From: Desulfurobacterium sp.
GTDB lineage: Bacteria > Aquificota > Aquificia > Desulfurobacteriales > Desulfurobacteriaceae
NCBI GenBank assembly: GCA_003978805.1
Contig: QNYI01000023.1
Coordinates: 1-10,084, forward strand
DNA length: 10,084 bases
Reading direction: 5' to 3'
Made by a program: the position numbers and the translations under genes. A model generated the notes under the pieces. The model saw only the letters and a program-made list of their open reading frames with translations, was not told the origin of the DNA and did no database searches. Below, piece by piece: positions 1 through 6,836 of the stretch. How positions within the stretch are numbered: the first letter of the stretch is position 1; every line of letters starts with the position of its first letter.

Positions 1-282
1 TTTTGAGAGCTTTTTGTTCAGTGAAAGGGCGAGGTACTTAAATAGAAAGAAGGAGATGAGGTAAACGGCAACGCCGACCGAAACGACCTGCGAGGTGGTG
101 GCAGAAGGGAAAACCTGCTTTACAAGGAAAGGAGCTCCGAAGAAGGCGATTGCTGCACTCAAAAAGAGCCCTAAAAGCGAAACGACCTCCTCCACAAAGC
201 CCTTATTAAAACCTCTGAGGAAGTTCCACCCAAGGGTTATGATAACGAGACCGTCCAGAACGTTTAAAGGGTGAAGGTTCAT
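1..282 (-). CDS. cvpA: CvpA-family integral membrane protein, 5' part only (gene runs off the left edge)
   Basis: The first 94 codons are present and the 3' end lies outside the window. The N-terminus carries the typical CvpA start: a short polar leader, then NVLDGLVIITLGWNFLRGF, a Gly-rich loop with GFVEEVVSLLG, and a hydrophobic segment. Three membrane helices are visible at about residues 7-24, 31-53 and 65-85. CvpA proteins are inner-membrane proteins named for a role in colicin V production; their core function in most bacteria is not settled. The ATG at 282 overlaps the nadC stop in an ATGA junction and has a strong GGAGGTG ribosome site just upstream, inside nadC, so it should be co-translated with nadC. 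Family assignment rests on the N-terminal pattern only. Confidence 0.75.
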   Translation of the reverse strand, partial: MNLHPLNVLDGLVIITLGWNFLRGFNKGFVEEVVSLLGLFLSAAIAFFGAPFLVKQVFPSATTSQVVSVGVAVYLISFFLFKYLALSLNKKLSK

Positions 283-1121
283 CGCACCTCCATGCTAATG
301 TCTACCCACTTTGCTCCCGTTATTATTTTACTCGTTGATACGTAATCAACGGGGAGCTCCCTTATAAGCCTTAACTTCTCAAGAGTTATCCCTCCAGAGA
401 GCTCCACCTTAACGGAAGGTTTTGTCCCCTTCAGCCTCTTTACGGCCTCTTCCACCTCTTCAAGCTTCCAGTTATCAAGCATAACTATGTCCACAAGGTC
501 TATAACTTCAAGGAGTTCTGTAAGTTGCTCCTCATTCTCCACTTCTACCTCAACCTTAGTGGTTATAGGAATACTCCGCACCACTTTCCTAACAGCTTCC
601 TGAACCCCTCCAAAGGCCTTAATGTGGTTGTCCTTAACCATTACAGCATCGTAGAGGCCAAGGCGGTGGTTGAGAGCTCCGCCTACCCTCGTTGCGTACT
701 TCTCTAAGAGCCTCAGCCCGGGAGTAGTCTTCCTCGTATCAAGGAGCTTAACTTCAGAACCCTCCAGAACTTCCACGTAACGGCGTGTCTGCGTGGCTAT
801 ACCGGAAAGCTTCTGCAAAAGGTTAAGCGCCGTCCTCTCGCAGGTAAGTAGGGTTTTTACGCTACCGCTAACTTTCCCTATAACGTCACCCTTTTTGACA
901 AAAGTTCCCTCCCCCCGATACCAATCAAAGGAAACGTTACCGTCAAGAACCGTAAACACCCTCTCAAAGACCGGTATCCCACAGAGGAGGAAGTCCTCTC
1001 CTGCTATGAGCTCAGCCTCGGCCTCCCTATCCGGTAGAAGAGAGGAAGTCAAATCCCCTACAAACCCCAAATCCTCTTCAAGGAAGGATAAAATTAGTTT
1101 CCTTAAGTAAAGGTCGTTCAT
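279..1121 (-). CDS. nadC: Nicotinate-nucleotide pyrophosphorylase (carboxylating), quinolinate phosphoribosyltransferase
   Basis: The enzyme converts quinolinate and PRPP to nicotinate mononucleotide, CO2 and PPi, the step after NadA in de novo NAD synthesis; it is cytosolic and usually dimeric. The 280-residue length is normal. Visible family signatures are LTSSLLP near residue 24, CERTALNLLQKLSGIAT at 94-110, DTRKTTPGLR at 128-137, NHRLGLYDAVMVKDNH at 151-166, the VEVEVE strand at 190-195 and LDN at 215-217. The usual substrate-contacting Arg, Lys, Glu and Asp residues (R96, R130, K131, R153, K163, E192, D216) are all in place. The ATG at 1121 has AGGGGGA upstream. It is divergent from pgsA and leads a cluster with the cvpA-like gene. 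No defects are seen. Confidence 0.97.
   Translation of the reverse strand: MNDLYLRKLILSFLEEDLGFVGDLTSSLLPDREAEAELIAGEDFLLCGIPVFERVFTVLDGNVSFDWYRGEGTFVKKGDVIGKVSGSVKTLLTCERTALNLLQKLSGIATQTRRYVEVLEGSEVKLLDTRKTTPGLRLLEKYATRVGGALNHRLGLYDAVMVKDNHIKAFGGVQEAVRKVVRSIPITTKVEVEVENEEQLTELLEVIDLVDIVMLDNWKLEEVEEAVKRLKGTKPSVKVELSGGITLEKLRLIRELPVDYVSTSKIITGAKWVDISMEVR
285..291 (-). promoter_or_regulatory. Ribosome binding site of the cvpA-like gene
   Basis: On the minus strand this reads GGAGGTG, a near-perfect Shine-Dalgarno sequence ending 2 nt before the ATG at 282. It lies inside the last codons of nadC and fixes the start used here. Its strength suggests the downstream gene can be initiated independently as well as by coupling. 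Confidence 0.8.
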
Positions 1122-1146
1122 AGAATCCCCCTAAGGAGAGAGGTAG
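1122..1146. promoter_or_regulatory. 25 bp divergent spacer holding two back-to-back ribosome sites
   Basis: This short gap separates the starts of nadC (minus) and pgsA (plus). The nadC site reads AGGGGGA on the minus strand (1132-1126) and the pgsA site is AAGGAG at 1133-1138, directly adjacent. There is no room for a promoter, so both promoters must sit inside the opposite coding region. TAAAAT at 1089-1094 and TAGAAT at 1121-1126 resemble -10 boxes for pgsA, but neither has a good -35, so I do not call them. Confidence 0.6.
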
Positions 1147-1698
1147 ATGGTAAACGTGCCAAACTTAATAACGCTGTTTAGAGCTTTCCTCGTCCCGGTC
1201 TTCATTATGGCCGTTTTCTACAGGAATTTCAAGCTGGCACTCGTAGTTTTCTTGGTAGCCTCGGTAAGCGATGCCCTTGACGGCTTCCTCGCGAGGAAGT
1301 TAAACCAAGTAACGACCCTCGGGATTATCCTTGACCCAATTGCAGACAAAGCCCTCATAAACTCCGCCTTCCTTCTCCTCTCCTACGTTGACAGGATAGT
1401 ACCCGTGTGGCTAACAGTTTTAGTTATAAGCAGGGACGTGCTGATACTCGTCGGCGGGTGGCTCTTAACTGTTTTCGGAAAAATAAACAGGATAAGACCT
1501 ACGTTAGTAGGTAAGTTAACTGCATTTTCGCAATTTTCTACGATTTTTCTCACCCTTTTAAACTTGAATTTCTCCATCTGTTTGGGTAGTTGTATTACGG
1601 TAGCTTACGTTACAACTGCCTCTTTAACGGTCATCTCCGCCGTTAGCTACAGTGCCCGGGGAATCAGGGAGCTGAACAGTGAAAAAATATCTCAGTGA
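1147..1698 (+). CDS. pgsA: CDP-diacylglycerol--glycerol-3-phosphate 3-phosphatidyltransferase
   Basis: This inner-membrane enzyme transfers a phosphatidyl group from CDP-diacylglycerol to glycerol-3-phosphate, making phosphatidylglycerol phosphate for phosphatidylglycerol and cardiolipin. The CDP-alcohol phosphatidyltransferase signature DxxDGxxAR(x8)GxxxDxxxD is complete: D42, D45, G46, A49, R50, G59, D63 and D67. The N-terminus (NVPNLITLFRAFLVPVF) is typical of PgsA rather than of phosphatidylserine synthase. The 183-residue length and several hydrophobic helices fit the family. The ATG at 1147 has AAGGAG 8 nt upstream. It is the first gene of the seven-gene plus-strand cluster, and its last 20 nt overlap the next gene. 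Confidence 0.93.
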   Translation: MVNVPNLITLFRAFLVPVFIMAVFYRNFKLALVVFLVASVSDALDGFLARKLNQVTTLGIILDPIADKALINSAFLLLSYVDRIVPVWLTVLVISRDVLILVGGWLLTVFGKINRIRPTLVGKLTAFSQFSTIFLTLLNLNFSICLGSCITVAYVTTASLTVISAVSYSARGIRELNSEKISQ

Positions 1699-2740
1699 AA
1701 TTTACCTTTCGGTAACCCTCTTAGCCCTCATAACGTCCCTCTTCCTCATGAAACCGGCAGTTATGCCCTTTTTCCTCGGCTCTGCCCTCGCCTACATTTC
1801 ACACCCCCTTTTTGAAGTTTACTGCCACATTACAAAGTGCAAAAGGAGAGTGGCCGCCGTCTTAACCCTCCTTTCCATACTCCTCATACTGGTGGTTATC
1901 CTTTTCGTCGTCCTGCCGACCGTGATATCTCAGGTTCAGAGCTTTATAAACTTCCTTCCACAGCTCCTTAAGAAGCTTGACGCCTTTATCTACAAGTTCC
2001 TCGGAGAACACTTCTTCAAGAAAATGAATACCGACGTATCCACACTTCAGGCCATCGTGAGGAGCGCCTACCTCCAGCTCGGGGAGCTCCCAGTCGGCAA
2101 CATCGTCCAGCGCCTATTCTCGGGAGTCTTCTCGGCCATAAGCCTCCTCGTAAACCTCGTGCTCGTTCCCCTAATCACCTACTACCTCCTCGTAAACGCA
2201 AATAAAATAAAAGAGACATACCTCTTAGTCGCGCCGTCGTCAATTAGGGAAGAGCTGGGAGCTCTAATAGACAAAGTCCACAGCTCCCTTTCAAGTTACC
2301 TCATAGGCCAAATGCTTGTAGCGACATTTGTCGGAATATACATTGCAACCGGCCTGTACTTTGTCGGTATCAAGTACGCACTACTCATAGGCTTTGCCTC
2401 TGGCGTTCTCAACATGATTCCCTACGTCGGCTTCTTTTCAGGCCTGATACCGTCTATCCTGCTTGCAATCCTTGACAACGGAGACCTTGCCTACGTAGTA
2501 GGCGTTCTCATTGTCTTCCTGACGGAAGTGGGAATAGAGAACCTCATCTACCCGATTGTGATGAGTAAAACCACCGGCGTTAACCCCCTCCTCGTCCTCC
2601 TATCCATATTCATCGGCGGATACTTGGGGGGACTCCTCGGTATTGTCATCGCCGTGCCTGTAGCCGTTATGGCAGTCCCCATCTTTGAGAGTTTCCTTGA
2701 AAAGAAGGAGAAGAACCTTGCTTGTAGGGATAACGGGTAA
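1679..2740 (+). CDS. AI-2E family (PerM/YhhT-type) membrane permease
   Basis: This is a 353-residue polytopic inner-membrane protein of the AI-2E transporter family. Members include autoinducer-2 exporters and Na+/H+ antiporter-like proteins, so the substrate here cannot be named. The family layout is visible: an N-terminal hydrophobic pair, a polar middle domain (about residues 80-150), then a run of helices. The C-terminal signature has NMIPYVGFFSGLIPSILLA, then TGVNPLLVLLSIFIGGYLGG, then GIVIAVPVAV. The start is GTG at 1679, within the end of pgsA (20 nt overlap), with GGGAG at 1667-1671 at good spacing. It overlaps coaE at its 3' end. The position between pgsA and coaE suggests co-transcription rather than a shared pathway. 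Confidence 0.88.
   Translation: MKKYLSEIYLSVTLLALITSLFLMKPAVMPFFLGSALAYISHPLFEVYCHITKCKRRVAAVLTLLSILLILVVILFVVLPTVISQVQSFINFLPQLLKKLDAFIYKFLGEHFFKKMNTDVSTLQAIVRSAYLQLGELPVGNIVQRLFSGVFSAISLLVNLVLVPLITYYLLVNANKIKETYLLVAPSSIREELGALIDKVHSSLSSYLIGQMLVATFVGIYIATGLYFVGIKYALLIGFASGVLNMIPYVGFFSGLIPSILLAILDNGDLAYVVGVLIVFLTEVGIENLIYPIVMSKTTGVNPLLVLLSIFIGGYLGGLLGIVIAVPVAVMAVPIFESFLEKKEKNLACRDNG
2705..2710 (+). promoter_or_regulatory. Ribosome binding site that sets the coaE start
   Basis: AAGGAG followed by a 7 nt gap to the TTG at 2718. The upstream in-frame TTG codons at 2685 and 2697 precede this site and would add an Arg-rich stretch not expected before the CoaE P-loop, so the start at 2718 is preferred. 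Confidence 0.75.
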
Positions 2741-3302
2741 CATAGGTTCGGGTAAATCTACAGTCTCGGCCTTTTTAAGAAACCTCGGCTATCCGGTTTT
2801 TAACGCAGACATTATCGGCAGGAGACTGCTTTTAAAAGGCTTTCCCGCATACCGTCCCGTCGTTGAAGCCTTCGGGGAGGGGATACTTGACGGCAACGGC
2901 GAAATAGACACAAAGAAGTTAGGCCAAATAGTTTTCTCAAGCAGGGAGAAGTTAAACCTCCTGACCTCCATCACCCACCCCCTTATACTGAAGGAGATAG
3001 AGGAGATAAAAGAGGTCTTTAAAGACTCCTTAGTTTTCGTTGAAGCGGCAGTTCTCTTTGAGTACGGCTGGGATAGGCTTTTTGACAGGGTGGTAACAGT
3101 ATTTGCCTACAGGGGACAGAGGCTACTTAGAGCTGCTAAAAAGTTCGGGCTAAGGGAGGCCATAAGGAGGGACAGGTTTCAGCTTCCCTACTCAGAAAAG
3201 CTTAGGAAGACGGACTACCTTATCTGTAATACGAGGGATATGTTACATTTAAAGCTCCAAGTTGAAGAGCTCGTGAAGGCGCTGGAGGAAACGTGCGGGT
3301 AG
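2718..3302 (+). CDS. coaE: Dephospho-CoA kinase
   Basis: It phosphorylates the 3'-hydroxyl of dephospho-CoA with ATP, the last step of coenzyme A synthesis, in the cytosol. With the TTG start at 2718 the protein has 194 residues, normal for the family, and begins MLVGITGNIGSGKST. The Walker A motif GNIGSGKS is at residues 7-14. The NADIIGRR segment (D31, R35) matches the conserved DAD-type acceptor-site motif. The region with DRFQLPYSEKLRKTDYLI and N fits the family lid and C-terminal signature (R..Q....K...ADY.I.N). A longer frame from TTG 2685 is possible but unlikely. It overlaps the permease gene by 23 nt and the next gene by 10 nt, so it is translationally linked to both. Confidence 0.95.
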   Translation: MLVGITGNIGSGKSTVSAFLRNLGYPVFNADIIGRRLLLKGFPAYRPVVEAFGEGILDGNGEIDTKKLGQIVFSSREKLNLLTSITHPLILKEIEEIKEVFKDSLVFVEAAVLFEYGWDRLFDRVVTVFAYRGQRLLRAAKKFGLREAIRRDRFQLPYSEKLRKTDYLICNTRDMLHLKLQVEELVKALEETCG

Positions 3303-4102
3303 CTTTCATAGGCGACGTTGTCGGAAGGCCGGGAAGGAAGGCCGTCCATCTCTGGCTTGAAGAAAACAGGAAAAAGATTGACCTCTGTATAGCAAACGGT
3401 GAAAATGCAGCAGGAGGTTTCGGCCTAACGGAGAAAATCACAAAGAACCTACTCTCCTACGGAGTTGACGTAATAACCGGCGGTAACCACACCTTTGACA
3501 AGAAGGACATCTACCAGTTCATAGATAGCTACCCCATCCTGAGGCCGGCCAACTACCCAGAAGGTACTCCCGGAAAGGGCTTTAACCTACTGGAAGTCGG
3601 CGGGAAGAAGGTTTTAATAGTAAACCTCATGGGAAGGGTATTTATGGAGTGCCTTGATAACCCCTTTAGGAAGTTTGACCAAATATACGAAGAAAACCCC
3701 GCCGACGTCGTAATCGTTGATTTTCACGCAGAAGCTTCTTCAGAAAAGCAGGCCTTTGGCTTCTACGTTGACGGTAGGGCTACCGCTGTCTTCGGAACCC
3801 ACACCCACGTCCAGACGGCAGACCTAAGGAGACTGCCAAAGGGAACCCTCTACATAACCGACGTTGGAATGTGCGGTGCCGTTGATACCGTTATAGGGAT
3901 GGGAAAAGAAGAGGGAGTTGAGCGGTTCTTGAAACAGTTACCGGTCAGGTTTAAAGTTCCTGAAAAACCTTCCCTTATCCAGTTCTGCGGAGTTATTTTT
4001 GAAGTAGACGGTAGCGGTAAAGTGGTAAACTACGAGAGAATCTACGAGGTTTACGAAAGGAGAGAGGATGGCAGTTATATTAGACGGGAAGGAGCTCTCT
4101 AA
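3293..4102 (+). CDS. ymdB: YmdB/TIGR00282-type metallophosphoesterase
   Basis: This is a dinuclear-metal phosphodiesterase of the YmdB family. The Bacillus and Deinococcus homologues hydrolyse 2',3'-cyclic nucleotides and affect RNA turnover and biofilm choice; the role here is inferred. All expected metal or catalytic residues are present: D8 in IGDVVGR, E37-N38 in NGENAAGGFG, N65-H66 in GGNHTFD, H145 in DFHAEA, and H170 and H172 in GTHTH. The 269-residue length is typical. The start is GTG at 3293, just after GGAGG at 3284-3288, overlapping coaE by 10 nt. The 3' end overlaps folD by 35 nt. In many bacteria the gene lies next to rny (RNase Y); here it sits among cofactor genes instead. It has no membrane segment and is presumably cytosolic. 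Confidence 0.92.
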   Translation: MRVAFIGDVVGRPGRKAVHLWLEENRKKIDLCIANGENAAGGFGLTEKITKNLLSYGVDVITGGNHTFDKKDIYQFIDSYPILRPANYPEGTPGKGFNLLEVGGKKVLIVNLMGRVFMECLDNPFRKFDQIYEENPADVVIVDFHAEASSEKQAFGFYVDGRATAVFGTHTHVQTADLRRLPKGTLYITDVGMCGAVDTVIGMGKEEGVERFLKQLPVRFKVPEKPSLIQFCGVIFEVDGSGKVVNYERIYEVYERREDGSYIRREGAL

Positions 4103-4925
4103 GAAGATAAGGGGTAAACTGAAAGAAGAAGTCAAGGAGCTAAAGGAAAAAGTAGGCAGACCTCCGGCGCTGGCAGTTGTTTTAGTAGGAAACGACGTAG
4201 CAAGTGAAATATACGTTAGGAACAAAATAAAAGCTTGCGGGGAAGTAGGTATCCGCTCCATAGAGAAAAGGTTACCTGCCGACATTTCACAGGAGGAACT
4301 AAACCGAGTAGTAAAAGAGCTCAACGAGGACGATACAGTTGACGGTATAATCGTTCAGCTTCCGCTCCCAGAACACCTCTCCTGCAGGAAGGTCATAAAC
4401 TACATCTCACCTGAGAAAGACGTTGACGGCTTCCACCCCGTTAACGCCGGTAAGTGCTTACTCGGCCTCTACGATGAAGGGCTTATGCCGTGCACTCCGG
4501 CAGGGGTTATGAAGTTCTTTGAAGAGTACGGGATAGAGCTCCAAGGGAAAAACGCCGTAATGGTAGGCCACAGCAACATTGTAGGGAAACCCCTTGCCAA
4601 CATGCTCCTTAATGCAAACGCAACCGTCTCCGTCTGCCACATCTATACAGAGGACCTTGCCCACTACACGAGGAACGCAGATATCCTTTGCGTTGCAACG
4701 GGAGTTCCCTACCTCATAAAGGCAGATATGGTAAAAGAGGGAGCCGTCGTTATAGATATCGGCATTAGCAGGGTAAACGGGAAGATAGTCGGCGATGTAG
4801 ACTTTGAAAGGGTTAAGGAAAAAGCCTCGGCTATAACGCCGGTTCCCGGCGGTGTAGGCCCCATGACCATAACGATGCTCCTCTTTAACACGGTTAAAGC
4901 TTTTAAGATGAGGATGGGTTATTGA
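4068..4925 (+). CDS. folD: Bifunctional methylenetetrahydrofolate dehydrogenase / methenyltetrahydrofolate cyclohydrolase
   Basis: It interconverts 5,10-methylene-, 5,10-methenyl- and 10-formyl-tetrahydrofolate using NADP, supplying one-carbon units for purines and formyl-Met and, in autotrophs, for carbon fixation routes. The catalytic YxxxK is Y49-K53. IIVQLPLP places Q97, and EKDVDGFHPVNAG places D120. PCTPAGVM, the dinucleotide-binding VGHSNIVGKP (166-175) and the C-terminal PVPGGVGPMTITML are all present. The position that is Arg or Ala in many homologues (VGRSNIVG) is His168 here, a mild difference near the cofactor site. The 285-residue length is normal. The ATG at 4068 has AAGGAG at 4057-4062. 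It overlaps ymdB by 35 nt and the ferredoxin gene by 4 nt. Confidence 0.97.
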   Translation: MAVILDGKELSKKIRGKLKEEVKELKEKVGRPPALAVVLVGNDVASEIYVRNKIKACGEVGIRSIEKRLPADISQEELNRVVKELNEDDTVDGIIVQLPLPEHLSCRKVINYISPEKDVDGFHPVNAGKCLLGLYDEGLMPCTPAGVMKFFEEYGIELQGKNAVMVGHSNIVGKPLANMLLNANATVSVCHIYTEDLAHYTRNADILCVATGVPYLIKADMVKEGAVVIDIGISRVNGKIVGDVDFERVKEKASAITPVPGGVGPMTITMLLFNTVKAFKMRMGY

Positions 4926-5116
4926 AGGTAATACCGAACATTGACCAAGAGACGTGTATGGGCTGTGAAATCTGCGTTGAGGTCTGCCCCTCCGGCGTAT
5001 TCATAATGGGGGAAGGTAAGGCCGTCGTTATGTACCCGGAAAAGTGCAACGGCTGTGCCATCTGCGTTGAGAACTGTCCCGTTGACGCAATAACCCTAAG
5101 GTGGGCAGACCTGTAG
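4922..5116 (+). CDS. Small 2[4Fe-4S] ferredoxin
   Basis: This is a 64-residue soluble electron carrier. Two complete clostridial-type CxxCxxCxxxCP motifs are visible: C12, C15, C18 and C22, then C42, C45, C48 and C52, each followed by Pro. The two halves are recognisable internal duplicates, as in all bacterial ferredoxins of this class. The start is TTG at 4922, forming a TTGA overlap with the folD stop, with GAGG at 4910-4913 upstream. Only 1 nt separates its stop from the radical SAM gene, so the two are almost certainly made together. A plausible but unproven role is electron supply to that enzyme's Fe-S cluster. It could equally be a general ferredoxin for the cell's low-potential metabolism. 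Confidence 0.95.
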   Translation: MKVIPNIDQETCMGCEICVEVCPSGVFIMGEGKAVVMYPEKCNGCAICVENCPVDAITLRWADL

Positions 5117-5117
5117 T

Positions 5118-6761
5118 ATGTCTAGCCTTCTTCCCATAAAGGAGTGCCACCACCTAAAACTGGGTAAAGAAGACCTCAAGGTCTGTCTGGTTTACCCCGG
5201 CAAGGAGAGGGCAGGCCTTTCAAGCCTTGCAGTCCACCGGATATACTCTATCCTGAACGGGATAGAAGGAATCTCCTGTGACCTCTTCTTTGAGGATTCC
5301 GAAGTTTCCTACTTCCTCGGCTGGGAACTTAAAAACTTTGACGTTATCGCCTTCTCAGTAACCTACGAGGAACACATATTCACCCTATCCTCCATCCTCC
5401 ACAGGTCTGGGATTCCTCCTTTAAGGGAGGAGAGGAAGGGGGAAAATCCCGTAATACTCGGCGGAGGGATAGGCCTTTTCTACAACCCAGCACCCTTTAT
5501 GCCCATCTTTGACGCCATATACTTGGGAGAAGCGGAAGGGCGCATAGAAGAAGTATTCCGCAGTCTAAGGGACACCAAAAGGGTTGAGACCCTTGGTGAG
5601 TTTGACAACGTTATCCTCTGTTGCGATTACAGTTTTGAGTATGAAGGTGAGAGGGTCAAGAGCATAAAAGGAGAGAAGAAGAAAATCTTCAGGTCTCCCA
5701 TATTCCCATCAACGTTTTCCCACTCCTGCTTCATCTCAGACGATACGGCCTTTAGGGACATGATCCTCTTAGAACTAAATAGGGGATGCGTAGAGAAGTG
5801 TCGCTTCTGCGTTGCTTCCTACATGGGGTTACCCTACAGGGAAAAGAGTATAGAGGTAGTTGAAAGGGAAATAGAGTTAGCGTCTAAGTATACAGGCAGG
5901 GTAGGCCTTATCGGGGCCGGCGTTACCGATTACTCCAAGATGGAGGAACTCTACAGGATACTTAGAAAATACGGCGTTAAAGCCTCTTTCTCCTCAATGA
6001 AAGCCTCCTCCACTTCCGACTACATCTTTAAGATTATCAGAGAGTCAGGCCAGAAAACGGTAACCCTCGCTCCCGAGGCAGGGAGTAAGGAGCTCCGCTT
6101 TGCAGTAAACAAGAAGGTTCCCGATGAAAGGTACTTTTCCTTTGCAAGGAAGGCCTTTGAACACGGTGCAGAAAACGTAAAGCTCTACTTCCTCATTGGC
6201 CTGCCGGGGGAAACCGAGGAGGACGTTAGAGCCATTGCCTCCATGGCAAAGGAGTTTAGAGAAGTCGCCCTTGAATTCTGGAGGGAAAGGGGAAAGGCCG
6301 GAGAGGTAACGTTAAGCGTTAACCCAGTAGTTGCCAAACCCTTTACCCCCTTCCAGTGGTACGGCCAGAACTCAAAATCCCAGATAGAAAAGAAGTTCCG
6401 CTTACTCTCTAAACTCCTTCGGAGGATACCCGGAGTAAAACTTACAAGGGAGAGCCCCAAAAGCTACGTTTTCCAGTCTGTAGTATCAAGGGGAGACCCC
6501 CGGGTCGGAGTTGCAGCAGTTAACTCGGTCGTGAAAGGGTTAAACTTCAGGAAAGCACTAAAAGAGTTTGGCCTTGACCTTGAAAGTTTATACACCCGCG
6601 AAAGGGAAAAGGATGAAACGTTCCCTTGGGACGTGGTTGAAAGCGGTATAAGCAGGGAATACCTGTGGAGGGAGTACAGGATGGTTTACGAGAGAAGAGC
6701 TACTCCTACGTGCTTTCCCGGGTGCAAGGTATGCGGGCTCTGTGCATCTTTGCAAAAATAG
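5118..6761 (+). CDS. Uncharacterised radical SAM protein with B12-binding-like N-terminus and C-terminal Cys cluster
   Basis: A 547-residue protein in three parts. Residues about 20-150 resemble a cobalamin-binding-like fold, including VILGGGIG at 112-119 and the PAPFMPIFDAIYLGEAE stretch; the B12-ligand motif DxHxxG is not seen. Residues about 214-410 form the radical SAM core. It has the CxxxCxxC triad (C224, C228, C231) for the SAM-bound [4Fe-4S] cluster, a GLIGAGVTD strand, APEAGS at 318-323 and the FLIGLPGETEEDV segment at 358-370. The tail (about 455-547) has the DPRVG, FPWD and ISREYLWREY blocks and ends in C532, C536, C539 and C542. The order resembles TIGR03960-like radical SAM proteins of unknown function. 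The ATG start is 1 nt after the ferredoxin stop. Substrate and reaction are unknown. Confidence 0.85.
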   Translation: MSSLLPIKECHHLKLGKEDLKVCLVYPGKERAGLSSLAVHRIYSILNGIEGISCDLFFEDSEVSYFLGWELKNFDVIAFSVTYEEHIFTLSSILHRSGIPPLREERKGENPVILGGGIGLFYNPAPFMPIFDAIYLGEAEGRIEEVFRSLRDTKRVETLGEFDNVILCCDYSFEYEGERVKSIKGEKKKIFRSPIFPSTFSHSCFISDDTAFRDMILLELNRGCVEKCRFCVASYMGLPYREKSIEVVEREIELASKYTGRVGLIGAGVTDYSKMEELYRILRKYGVKASFSSMKASSTSDYIFKIIRESGQKTVTLAPEAGSKELRFAVNKKVPDERYFSFARKAFEHGAENVKLYFLIGLPGETEEDVRAIASMAKEFREVALEFWRERGKAGEVTLSVNPVVAKPFTPFQWYGQNSKSQIEKKFRLLSKLLRRIPGVKLTRESPKSYVFQSVVSRGDPRVGVAAVNSVVKGLNFRKALKEFGLDLESLYTREREKDETFPWDVVESGISREYLWREYRMVYERRATPTCFPGCKVCGLCASLQK

Positions 6762-6797
6762 CAGTCTAACCTCTGAGTTTTTCGGCAACTCCTAAAC

Positions 6798-6803
6798 TAT
6801 AAT
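6798..6803 (+). promoter_or_regulatory. Probable -10 box of the lpxC promoter
   Basis: A perfect TATAAT in the 75 bp gap between the radical SAM gene and lpxC, the largest gap in the window. Transcription would start near 6810, leaving a leader of about 27 nt that holds the lpxC ribosome site. No convincing -35 hexamer is seen at 16-18 bp upstream, so the call rests on the -10 box and on the gap. It would let lpxC be expressed separately from the upstream cluster. Confidence 0.5.
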
Positions 6804-6824
6804 TTCAGCGTTAAAAGGACTCTC

Positions 6825-6829
6825 AGGAG
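6825..6829 (+). promoter_or_regulatory. Ribosome binding site of lpxC
   Basis: AGGAG with a 7 nt gap to the ATG at 6837. It supports that start, which also gives the residue numbering expected for LpxC zinc ligands. Confidence 0.75.
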
Positions 6830-6836
6830 AAGCCAA

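Noticed and set aside
793..1110. 105-codon plus-strand frame opposite nadC
   Set aside because: Ser/Pro/Lys-rich composition typical of an antisense frame; nadC motifs are intact on the other strand.
2685..2717. Longer coaE start at TTG 2685
   Set aside because: It would add an Arg-rich 11-residue leader before the P-loop and ignore the well-placed AAGGAG before TTG 2718.
3938..4324. 128-codon minus-strand frame opposite ymdB and folD
   Set aside because: It is antisense to two clear enzymes with complete motifs, has Ser/Phe-rich low-complexity content, and matches no family pattern; it is a mirror of coding bias.
6762..6797. Rho-independent terminator after the radical SAM gene
   Set aside because: There is a run of five T at 6778-6782, but no GC-rich stem precedes it.
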